Source: Candidatus Hodarchaeota archaeon
GTDB taxonomy: Archaea; Asgardarchaeota; Heimdallarchaeia; Hodarchaeales; YT1-057
Assembly (NCBI GenBank): GCA_016839955.1
Contig: JAEOTI010000729.1
Span: 1-15,771, forward strand
Direction of reading: 5' to 3'
Length of the DNA: 15,771 nt
Of this stretch, positions 6,826-13,165 are shown piece by piece. The translations under genes were made by a program, and so were the position numbers. Position 1 is the first letter of the stretch, and every line of letters starts with the position of its first letter. The notes under the pieces were generated by a model. It saw only the letters and a program-made list of their open reading frames with translations, did not search any database and was not told where the DNA came from.

Positions 6826-8517
6826 CTAACCTAGGGCTTTTTCTAATTCTTCCTGTCTCAAGAATTTGCGATCTACCTTACCAATACTTGTTACTGGTAG
6901 ATCATCGCGAAACTCAATTTTCTTAGGGATTTTATATTTCGCGATCCTTCCTTTTAGAGTATTAATAATGCTGTCTTTTGTTACATTCTCTCCTTCTTTT
7001 AAAACTACTATAAGTTTCACAGACTCTCCTTGATATTCATCAGGTGTTGGGATCACAATTGCTTCTTGAATTTGAGAAATATTGTTTAATATGTACTCCT
7101 CAACCTCAGAAGGAAAAACCTTGTAACCACTTACATTAATCATGTCTTTCACTCGATCAACGATAAAAAAGTAACCATCTTCGTCTATACGTCCAATATC
7201 GCCAGTATGAATGTAACCTTCTTCATTAATTGTAAAAGCAGTCTCTTCAGGCTGATTATAATACCCTTTCATGACTTGAGGACCTTTTACAAGAATTTCA
7301 CCAACTTCACCAGGAGGTACTTCCATTTTATTTTCTATATCGACTATTATCATGTCTGTGTCCACAATAGGAATACCTATACTTCCAAATTTCCTCCCAT
7401 CAAATTGGATAGGATTAGCTGACGCCATTGGGCTTAATTCTGTCATTCCAAAAGCTTCAACCATTATAGCATTACCACCAACAGCTTTCTCAAACGAGTT
7501 TGCTAGATCTGCAGTTAAAGGAGATCCTCCAGAAAAGACAACATCAAGAGAAGAGAGATCGAATTTCGAGAATATATGTTGTTTCAATAGAGCTCGGAAT
7601 AATGTAGGGACTCCATGAAAGTAATTGACCTTATGTTTCTGTATTGTGTCAAGAAGAAACTTAAAATCTCTTGGATTTGGTACGAGATATACCGTACTAT
7701 CAAACTGAGCTGTAGCAAGCATGACAGTTGTCAAGCCAATAATATGGAAAAAAGGAACAGCACCTAGAAATCGTTTATTTAGACCTTCAGGGTGATATTG
7801 GATTGCCCATTCTCTAGCTTGAAGCATATTACTAACTATGTTCATATGAGTGAGCATAGCACCTTTTGGTCTACCTGTCGTTCCTCCTGTATATGCTAAC
7901 ACAGCAACATCTTTAGGAGAACATTCCACTCGTGTGAAATTACCTTCCGTTTCATCAATTAGTTTAAAGAACTTTAGAGCACCAGGAACTTTCGGAGATG
8001 CTGGAATTTTTCGCAAAATACGAGCAAGAGCTCGTTTGATAGGAGACAATAGTTCTCCAATTGATGTTAAAATAATGTGCTCTAAATCAGTGCAATCAGG
8101 ACATACTTCCTCTAATGTGGGGTAAAGAAAATCTAAAGAAACAACTGTTTTAATATTTGAATCCTTTAACATATGTCGTAGATCCTCTGAGCCATAGATT
8201 GGTGAGATTGGTACAACTATCGCTCCAGCTTTGAGAATCCCAAAGAAACTGATTATAAATTGTGGAATATTTGGCATAAAAAGACCAACTCGGTCCCCTT
8301 TGTAAATACCAAGTTGTTTTAAAGCTGCTGCGAATTTGGTTGAATATAAATTTACTTCTTTATAACTAAATTCAATTCCACGAAGCGACATGAAGGATAA
8401 ATCTTTATTTTTTTCAGCAATGTTATTGAAATGATCATGTAGTGTTATTGACGGATAATCAATAACTTTTCTTACGCCTTTTGGCCAAGATTTATACCAA
8501 ATCCTCTCCTCAGACAT
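6826..8517 (-). CDS. Long-chain fatty-acid--CoA ligase (AMP-binding, ANL superfamily)
   Basis: A 563-residue full-length acyl-CoA synthetase. Core motifs are all present: YTGGTTGRPKG (209-219, phosphate loop), FGMTE (356-360, adenine/acyl binding), HTGD (437-440), the hinge and A8 loop DRVKDMINVSGYKVFPSE (454-471), and the C-terminal catalytic Lys in TSIGKVDR (K547). The enzyme would adenylate a carboxylate, probably a medium- or long-chain fatty acid, and pass it to CoA. Overall resemblance is to bacterial FadD-type ligases, but chain length cannot be read. The ATG start is supported by GGAGGG (plus-strand 8523-8528) five bases upstream. A TATA-like box and a 9-bp inverted repeat lie upstream. 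It is a single leftward gene; the PlsC-like gene at 4044-4751 could use acyl-CoA made by it. Confidence 0.92.
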   Translation of the reverse strand: MSEERIWYKSWPKGVRKVIDYPSITLHDHFNNIAEKNKDLSFMSLRGIEFSYKEVNLYSTKFAAALKQLGIYKGDRVGLFMPNIPQFIISFFGILKAGAIVVPISPIYGSEDLRHMLKDSNIKTVVSLDFLYPTLEEVCPDCTDLEHIILTSIGELLSPIKRALARILRKIPASPKVPGALKFFKLIDETEGNFTRVECSPKDVAVLAYTGGTTGRPKGAMLTHMNIVSNMLQAREWAIQYHPEGLNKRFLGAVPFFHIIGLTTVMLATAQFDSTVYLVPNPRDFKFLLDTIQKHKVNYFHGVPTLFRALLKQHIFSKFDLSSLDVVFSGGSPLTADLANSFEKAVGGNAIMVEAFGMTELSPMASANPIQFDGRKFGSIGIPIVDTDMIIVDIENKMEVPPGEVGEILVKGPQVMKGYYNQPEETAFTINEEGYIHTGDIGRIDEDGYFFIVDRVKDMINVSGYKVFPSEVEEYILNNISQIQEAIVIPTPDEYQGESVKLIVVLKEGENVTKDSIINTLKGRIAKYKIPKKIEFRDDLPVTSIGKVDRKFLRQEELEKALG

Positions 8518-8600
8518 AAAAACCCTCCAAAGATTATTGTTGTTTCAGTTTCTATGTGCTTAAAGGAAATAGAATGAATTCTTTATGATTCTATTTTAAC
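8518..8600 (-). promoter_or_regulatory. Acyl-CoA ligase promoter with a 9-bp inverted repeat
   Basis: Reading leftward toward the start codon: a perfect inverted repeat AAATAGAAT / ATTCTATTT (8567-8575 and 8588-8596, 12 bases between, half-site centres 21 bp apart); a TATA-like CCTTTAAGC (about 8558-8566), which abuts the repeat; and a GGAGGG ribosome site (8523-8528). With a TATA near 8561, transcription would start near 8535, leaving a short leader that still carries the ribosome site. The repeat two helical turns apart suits a dimeric repressor that would block TBP binding. The layout is seen directly; the regulator is unknown. Confidence 0.4.
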
Positions 8601-8734
8601 AACCAAAAATTAAAGAAAGAAAATCATTAGATAAATTCTGAAAAACGAAGCTTGAAATTCCAATAAGAGGTTCTGATCTATGGATTAGTCTCTAAACTAT
8701 CTAATCATTATTAAACCTAGTGGTGTTCCGCTTC

Positions 8735-8916
8735 ATGCCTAAAGTTTCGAGTTTCAAACAAATACAATTTATTAAACGTTTAAAAACTGTTGAATTAGAG
8801 ATTTTTGAACACTTCACTGAGGACTGAATAGATCTAGGCCTTTCAGGAAACAGAAAGATAATATTTTCTCATTAGAAGGCAAAACACATCAATTTCTTTG
8901 TATAATCCCCAATTAG
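8735..8916 (+). pseudogene. Possible broken small gene, weakly HicA-like N-terminus
   Basis: An ATG at 8735 opens MPKVSSFKQIQFIKRLKTVE, then reaches TGA at 8825-8827 after 30 residues. A shift of frame near 8820 would continue for 31 more codons to a stop at 8914-8916, including FRKQKDNIF and EGKTHQF. The opening MPK-V-S-S-F-K-x-I-x-F-I-K-x-L is like the start of small HicA-type mRNA interferases, and HicA length is about 60-80 residues. The second half matches poorly. It may be a frameshifted toxin relic, or chance. It lies in the otherwise gene-free 8518-8912 stretch. Confidence 0.25.
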
Positions 8917-10301
8917 TTGGTACAAGATTCTTCTTGAGCAAGAAGAAGAGCACACAACACTTCTCCTTGGCGTATTGCAGCTTTTGTTAATTGCTTCATT
9001 CTTTTTATTTCTTCTAATGGTGTGTTTGGATCCCAAGGAATTTGAGTTAGTTGATTTTTTAATTTTGTAAAACTAATGAGGATCTCTGCTTCTCCTGTTG
9101 TTATTCCCCATAATTCTGAAAATTGATTTACAGTGAGACCCGCTGAAACCCGACTAATCCCGAAAGCTTCTCGATTTAAATGTTCAAATCCATTAAAAGC
9201 TTTCATCACAATATTTTCAAAAGCCATAGCATCTTCTGGAACCCAATCTGAATCATCGAGAAACTCAGAATAATTCTCTTCAAGTGTTGCATATAATTCA
9301 GCTATCTCTTCAATTTTAGCAATAGAAATAGAGCGTTCTATCCTTTGTTGAGACATTTCTTGAACTAATAAACTATCTCCAACCTCTCGTAATTGGGCTT
9401 CTTGTTTTTCATCGAGCCTTTTTTCTGTTCGAATTTGTTCAGGTAAAGCTTCAGATAGTTCTTCAGCGAGGAAAATCGCCGATTGATCTATTAATTCTCT
9501 CTGAAATTGTCGTTGATAAAATTGAAGAATTAAATCCCGATTTGCTTCATATATGGGTGATCCTTCAGGATGGCTTTGTAACAATGCTTCCATGGATTGA
9601 ATGTAGCATTTTGTTTCACGCCAATCTTCTCTTACTTCTCGATATGGTACAGGAAGGTTGGTGAAAATCCGTCTAGTTAATTGAATTTGTTTCTGAAAGA
9701 GATATAAACTAAAAAAAACGATCCATATGAAGAGTAAAGTCGAAATTAAGAAAATAAGATTAGAACTGTCAATTGTATCCCTCGTAAATATTTCTAAATC
9801 GATAGTATAGTGAGCCAGGTAATTAATAAGGAAAAAATTACCTAAACCATAAATTAAAAACAAAAATGCAAGAAGAAAATCGGTTTCTCTTCTTCCAAGA
9901 GCTTCTAAGTCATAATGACTTCTCCTATCCCAAAAATCTGTGAGATAACTTCCTCGAGCTTTCTTTTCAAGGTCTTCTATGTAATTACTAATTAAAAGAG
10001 AGCTTAATTTGGTTTTTTCACTAGTTTTTTCTTCAAAAAAGCTTTTTCGTTCTTTTCGATAATGTCTTCCACAAAAAGCCCCAATCCAAATCATACGTCC
10101 TGCGAACCTCTCAAGAACTAAGGAAATTCCAACAGCGATAGCAGCAAGAACTAAAATGGGGTTAAAATCAGATGGAATTTCTTTATGTAAAATCAATTGA
10201 AGAAACAATATTTCTGTAAAAGTAGGGAAGAAAATACCAATTAAGAATCGTCGATTAAAGATTTGAGCATCTGACAAAAATTCAGGAAGCTCTAAACTCA
10301 T
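8913..10301 (-). CDS. Orphan four-helix membrane protein with long alpha-helical C-terminus
   Basis: Not recognised. The ATG at 10301 is preferred over an in-frame TTG at 10316 because GAGGT (plus-strand 10310-10314) sits 8 bases before it, giving 462 residues. Counting from this start, hydrophobic pairs lie at about 19-40 with 49-75, and at about 140-165 with 180-202. The two pairs are separated by a charged loop rich in Lys/Arg/Glu (about 80-140). After residue 205 the protein is soluble and strongly helical, Glu/Gln/Arg-rich at about 255-345 (likely coiled coil), and closes with a compact helical segment (about 350-455). The two-pair layout with charged cytoplasmic parts suggests a membrane-bound scaffold or sensor-like protein, but no catalytic motif is visible. 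It is divergent from the MntA/HepT pair. Confidence 0.75.
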   Translation of the reverse strand: MSLELPEFLSDAQIFNRRFLIGIFFPTFTEILFLQLILHKEIPSDFNPILVLAAIAVGISLVLERFAGRMIWIGAFCGRHYRKERKSFFEEKTSEKTKLSSLLISNYIEDLEKKARGSYLTDFWDRRSHYDLEALGRRETDFLLAFLFLIYGLGNFFLINYLAHYTIDLEIFTRDTIDSSNLIFLISTLLFIWIVFFSLYLFQKQIQLTRRIFTNLPVPYREVREDWRETKCYIQSMEALLQSHPEGSPIYEANRDLILQFYQRQFQRELIDQSAIFLAEELSEALPEQIRTEKRLDEKQEAQLREVGDSLLVQEMSQQRIERSISIAKIEEIAELYATLEENYSEFLDDSDWVPEDAMAFENIVMKAFNGFEHLNREAFGISRVSAGLTVNQFSELWGITTGEAEILISFTKLKNQLTQIPWDPNTPLEEIKRMKQLTKAAIRQGEVLCALLLAQEESCTN

Positions 10302-10450
10302 CAGAAACAACCTCAACCTTAAAATTATACGTGGTAATAATGACCAAGGAGTGTCTTTTATGGTTTTTTCAGAAGCGATATTCGAATGATGAAAGAAAGG
10401 CTTATGATTAGCTTTTGTTTTATTTGATCATGACTAAGAGCTGAAAGCCA

Positions 10451-10876
10451 TTGAAGAAAATAAAAGATGCAAACAAAAACTTCAATGAAATTATTTCAAT
10501 TTTTGAGAATTCTCAGATTGAATTTGCTTACATTTTTGGATCTTTTGGGACAGAAAACCAAGGATTATTAAGTGATATAGATATAGCGGCATATTCTAAC
10601 CCCTCACTATCTAAATACGAAAGACATAAATTAAGATTGAGTTTAATGGCTCTAATTGGTGATATATATAAAACAAATGATATTGATCTTGTTATACTGA
10701 ATGATGCACCTATATTGTTAGCTGTTACAATTATTAGAACTGGAAAATGTTTTTTTAGTAAAAATGAAAGAATTCACCAAGATTTCATTGAAAGATCAAT
10801 TATGCAATCATTAGATTTTGCTTATTTTGCTGATCAATTTGACAATTGGCAAGCTAAATCCCTCTTACGGGAATGA
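10451..10876 (+). CDS. mntA: MNT-type minimal nucleotidyltransferase, antitoxin of HEPN pair
   Basis: A 141-residue minimal nucleotidyltransferase. The signature is clear: GSF at residues 30-32, the metal-binding pair in SDIDIA (D42, D44), and a third acidic residue in NDIDLVIL (D79). In characterised pairs MntA uses ATP to add AMP units to a tyrosine next to the HEPN active site and so silences the toxin. The HEPN gene follows after a 4-base gap. The start is the TTG at 10451, since an in-frame stop lies only seven bases upstream and no later start keeps the first helix; its ribosome site is weak. Poor site strength is odd for an antitoxin, which normally is made in excess. Confidence 0.82.
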   Translation: MKKIKDANKNFNEIISIFENSQIEFAYIFGSFGTENQGLLSDIDIAAYSNPSLSKYERHKLRLSLMALIGDIYKTNDIDLVILNDAPILLAVTIIRTGKCFFSKNERIHQDFIERSIMQSLDFAYFADQFDNWQAKSLLRE

Positions 10877-10880
10877 TATT

Positions 10881-11297
10881 ATGATTGATAAGACGATTAT
10901 TAACGATAGAATAGCAAAGATTAGAAAATATCTACAAAGAATAAAAAAACTCACCAATTTAAATGAAAGAGAATTTATAGACGATTTTGATAGCCAGATG
11001 ATTGCTGAAAGATCGTTACAGATAATGGCACAAGCTATGTTGGACATTGGTAACCATATTGTAGCACATCATGGATGGGGAAAACCAGAAACTTATCGGC
11101 AGATAATCACAATATTATATCAAAATGGTATTCTTACAGAAGAATATCTGAAAGAATTAGAAGGACTGGCTGGTCTTAGGAATATTTTAGTTCATGATTA
11201 TTTATCGATTGATCCAAATATTATTTATCAAGACCTTGTCAATGGAATTGAGGCAATTCAATATTTTATAAAAGAAATAGAAAAGAAATTTGGTTAA
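10881..11297 (+). CDS. hepT: HEPN-domain RNase toxin (HepT/DUF86-like)
   Basis: A 138-residue, all-helical HEPN protein. The start ATG at 10881 is chosen because it follows the MntA stop by four bases, and the frame upstream overlaps the antitoxin gene without conserved sequence. The catalytic R-x4-H-x-Y motif of HepT toxins is present as RNILVHDY (R100, H105, Y107) near residue 100, its usual place in the DUF86-type family. Y107 is the expected target of AMP addition by MntA. Such toxins cleave RNA (tRNA in some cases) and are linked to plasmid stability and phage defence. Both toxin residues and all antitoxin acidic residues are intact, so the pair should be active. Confidence 0.85.
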   Translation: MIDKTIINDRIAKIRKYLQRIKKLTNLNEREFIDDFDSQMIAERSLQIMAQAMLDIGNHIVAHHGWGKPETYRQIITILYQNGILTEEYLKELEGLAGLRNILVHDYLSIDPNIIYQDLVNGIEAIQYFIKEIEKKFG

Positions 11298-11385
11298 TTT
11301 ACATTTAAAATAATCCAACTCTTTTTCAAAACAATCAGTGCAATAATCTGTCTATTAGTTGAAAACCTTATCCTTTCTTAAACTA

Positions 11386-11916
11386 CTAACTCAGGACTAT
11401 TGAAAGCCCTACATCTTCAACATTCTCAAATTTAGGAAGAGGTTTATTATTATATTTTTCAAATTTCTTTACTTTGCTTATCGCTTTTAAGCTCCAACTA
11501 GCAATTGTAATTTGTGCCATTTTTGTAAAAGAATCTCTAATGTTATTATCAATGAAGAAATTTGGAGTGTTATCTAAAGGAAGATAAGAAGCCATTCTCC
11601 AACGAATTTCAGCAAGACAAGCATCAGCGATTTCTAAAGGCACTTCTCTTCTTGCTATTAAAGAGTACATTAAGTTTGTTTTCGAATCTCTCATCAAAAT
11701 AATCTGTTTTTCCTCGAAACTAATATTTAACAATAATTCATCTTCTAAAGCACTTGCAACAAAAATTTCTAGTGCATTTATGAGTGCTGCAACTAAGTCC
11801 TCTTCCCATTCAACATCTTCGGATTTCCAGTAGAACTCTAAAAGACCAGATTTATCAATAATTAAAATAGCGTCTATCATTGCATATTTTCGGATAAAAT
11901 CATTATTTTTATACAT
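11386..11916 (-). CDS. Longin/roadblock-like domain protein
   Basis: A 176-residue protein. Residues about 13-110 show the alternating pattern of a longin or roadblock-like domain: a strand pair AILIIDKSGLLEFYW, an amphipathic helix (EEDLVAALINALEIFVASAL), then three strands with IILMRDSKTNLMYSLIARR, and a second helix EIADACLAEIRWRM. The remainder (about 110-176) is helical and basic without a membrane segment. In Asgard archaea such proteins are numerous and are thought to act with small GTPases. The start may be ATG at 11916 or, better matching where the first strand begins, ATG at 11880 (164 residues); neither has a clear ribosome site. It faces the HEPN gene tail to tail. Fold call by pattern only. 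Confidence 0.65.
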   Translation of the reverse strand: MYKNNDFIRKYAMIDAILIIDKSGLLEFYWKSEDVEWEEDLVAALINALEIFVASALEDELLLNISFEEKQIILMRDSKTNLMYSLIARREVPLEIADACLAEIRWRMASYLPLDNTPNFFIDNNIRDSFTKMAQITIASWSLKAISKVKKFEKYNNKPLPKFENVEDVGLSIVLS

Positions 11917-12059
11917 TTGTTTATGGTTTTATCCAATAAAATGTGATTTTCAAATGAAAACCAATAAATTTCCGACAAAATTCGTACATAGGTAATTTGG
12001 TTGAGCTATTCATTTTCTTTATTTTGGATAAAAGATAGAATCCACTGTTAACTTGAAAA

Positions 12060-12470
12060 TTAAATTTTATTTTGTTGTTTGTGACGAGTAGGAATGTCTA
12101 TCATTTTTACACCTTTTTTTATCTCCTTTTTTCGTTTTGAAATGCACTTTTTACATTTAGCAGGTGAATATGTATAGAAATAAACCTTCTTCTTTGTTTT
12201 GTTACAAATCTCACAGGTTAAAGTTGATATCCGCTTCTTCAAACATTTTTTACACTCATTAGGTGAAATCGAGTAGAAAAGGGTCACCCGCTTTGTTTGA
12301 TTACAAGTTATATTTGAAATGCTCTTACATTTGACACAATTTACAGTCTTGGATAACTCAGAAACTAATGTTTCTGCCTTGCATAACCGACAATAGCTGC
12401 TTAGTGCAGTTATTTTCCATTTTTTCTGCAGAGTGATCTTTTCAATTTCCCATAATGTTTGGTTGACCAT
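12060..12470 (-). CDS. Cys-rich protein with repeated zinc-binding units
   Basis: A 136-residue, very basic protein with five CxxC pairs (27/30, 45/48, 73/76, 86/89, 106/109) and a lone C56. Units repeat: TCNQTKRVTLFYSISPNECKKC (about 55-76) matches TCEICNKTKKKVYFYTYSPAKCKKC (about 85-109), and residues 26-48 form a more distant first copy. The middle unit lacks the three residues that would hold its second Cys, so it may not bind metal in the usual way. High Lys content suggests nucleic-acid binding; the function is unknown. The start ATG at 12470 has only AAGAG-like sequence near it. A conserved unit pattern supports a real gene. Confidence 0.65.
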   Translation of the reverse strand: MVNQTLWEIEKITLQKKWKITALSSYCRLCKAETLVSELSKTVNCVKCKSISNITCNQTKRVTLFYSISPNECKKCLKKRISTLTCEICNKTKKKVYFYTYSPAKCKKCISKRKKEIKKGVKMIDIPTRHKQQNKI

Positions 12471-12485
12471 TGCTCTTTCAGCGCC

Positions 12486-12539
12486 TCAAAAATCAAGACG
12501 AAGGAGACCAACCTCACCGCCTGCAACGATGATGATCAT
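12486..12539 (-). other. Mini-ORF resembling a TrkA-type Rossmann N-terminus
   Basis: The minus strand encodes MIIIVAGGEVGLLRLDF and stops 15 bases before the Cys-rich gene start. The opening (hydrophobic strand then a Gly-rich turn with GEVG) is like the first strand and nucleotide loop of TrkA-N/RCK potassium-channel proteins. It may be a relic, a leader peptide, or chance; 17 residues cannot decide. Confidence 0.2.
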
Positions 12540-12632
12540 TTTTAAGCAATTTTTTTTATCTATTCTAATATAATCGTGGTAGATAAATCTGAGTCAGTCC
12601 TGTAGAAGAAATTTTCAAGGACTATTACATAA

Positions 12633-12664
12633 GTACTTCCAGTTATTGACGAGTGCTGGAGTAC
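12633..12664. repeat. Imperfect inverted repeat (hairpin)
   Basis: GTACTTCCAG (12633-12642) and CTGGAGTAC (12656-12664) can pair over nine bases with one bulged T and a 13-base loop. It is one of few GC-containing structures in this AT-rich gap. No T run follows, so it is not an obvious terminator. Confidence 0.35.
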
Positions 12665-12943
12665 ATGGTGAAAATTTTGGATAATTGGATCAAAACTCAA
12701 ATCTATTCCTTCAATTGTAACGAGGACGTTTTTAATTCAGATAAACCCCTAAAGGTTAAAAAAAAATTTCTAATCAGTAAGCTCTTGAATGGTTGATCTT
12801 GCTTTTGAAATTCCCTTTTTAGTTATTAGATTTAATTGCTTCTATAATAAAAGAGTCAATTTTTAGGAATAAGAATACAGGTTAATTAACATTAAAATCA
12901 GTCTTAATAAAGAAAAAGCTGGTTAATTTTTAAAAGATTAATA

Positions 12944-13141
12944 ATGAAAAAAAATAAGAAGAAAAATCGTTTTTCCCAGAAAGAATTGGAAAAATTATTT
13001 GAGAATCATCCCAGATTTTAAAAGGATTGTGCGATTCCCCATCGGAAAGGTTACATCGGTTTTAAGTATCAGGAAAAAGAACATTACAAGTGTTCAAAAA
13101 TGAAAAAAAGAAGAGAAAGAAGGTCAATTCTTAGAAATTGA
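12944..13141 (+). pseudogene. Small basic protein frame broken by one in-frame stop
   Basis: The frame starts with ATG at 12944 and reads MKKNKKKNRFSQKELEKLFE then NHPRF, meets TAA at 13019-13021, and continues in the same frame with KDCAIPHRKGYIGFKYQEKE and HYKCSKMKKRRERR to TGA at 13139-13141. The second part looks protein-like (Cys, His and aromatic residues evenly placed, less AT-rich than its surroundings). Together they make about 65 codons, perhaps a remnant of a DNA-binding or transposase-type gene. No match is recognised; chance is possible. Confidence 0.3.
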
Positions 13142-13165
13142 CATTCTTCGAAAATGTATCTTAAA

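Larger units (their letters stand above)
12471..13165. other. Gene-free stretch with short remnants and a hairpin
   Basis: About 700 bases without an intact gene of ordinary size. It holds, from left to right, a 17-residue mini-ORF on the minus strand (12486-12539), an imperfect hairpin (12633-12664), A/T-rich filler, and an interrupted frame (12944-13141) in the right-hand part. It separates two leftward genes. Confidence 0.6.

Noticed and set aside
10818..10880. Longer start for the HEPN gene
   Set aside because: The extra 21 residues overlap the MntA gene in another frame; the ATG at 10881 after the MntA stop is more natural.
12527..12592. C/D box-like sRNA (ATGATGA then CTGA)
   Set aside because: The boxes are about 60 bases apart with no recognisable C'/D' boxes or terminal stem; such short motifs arise easily here.
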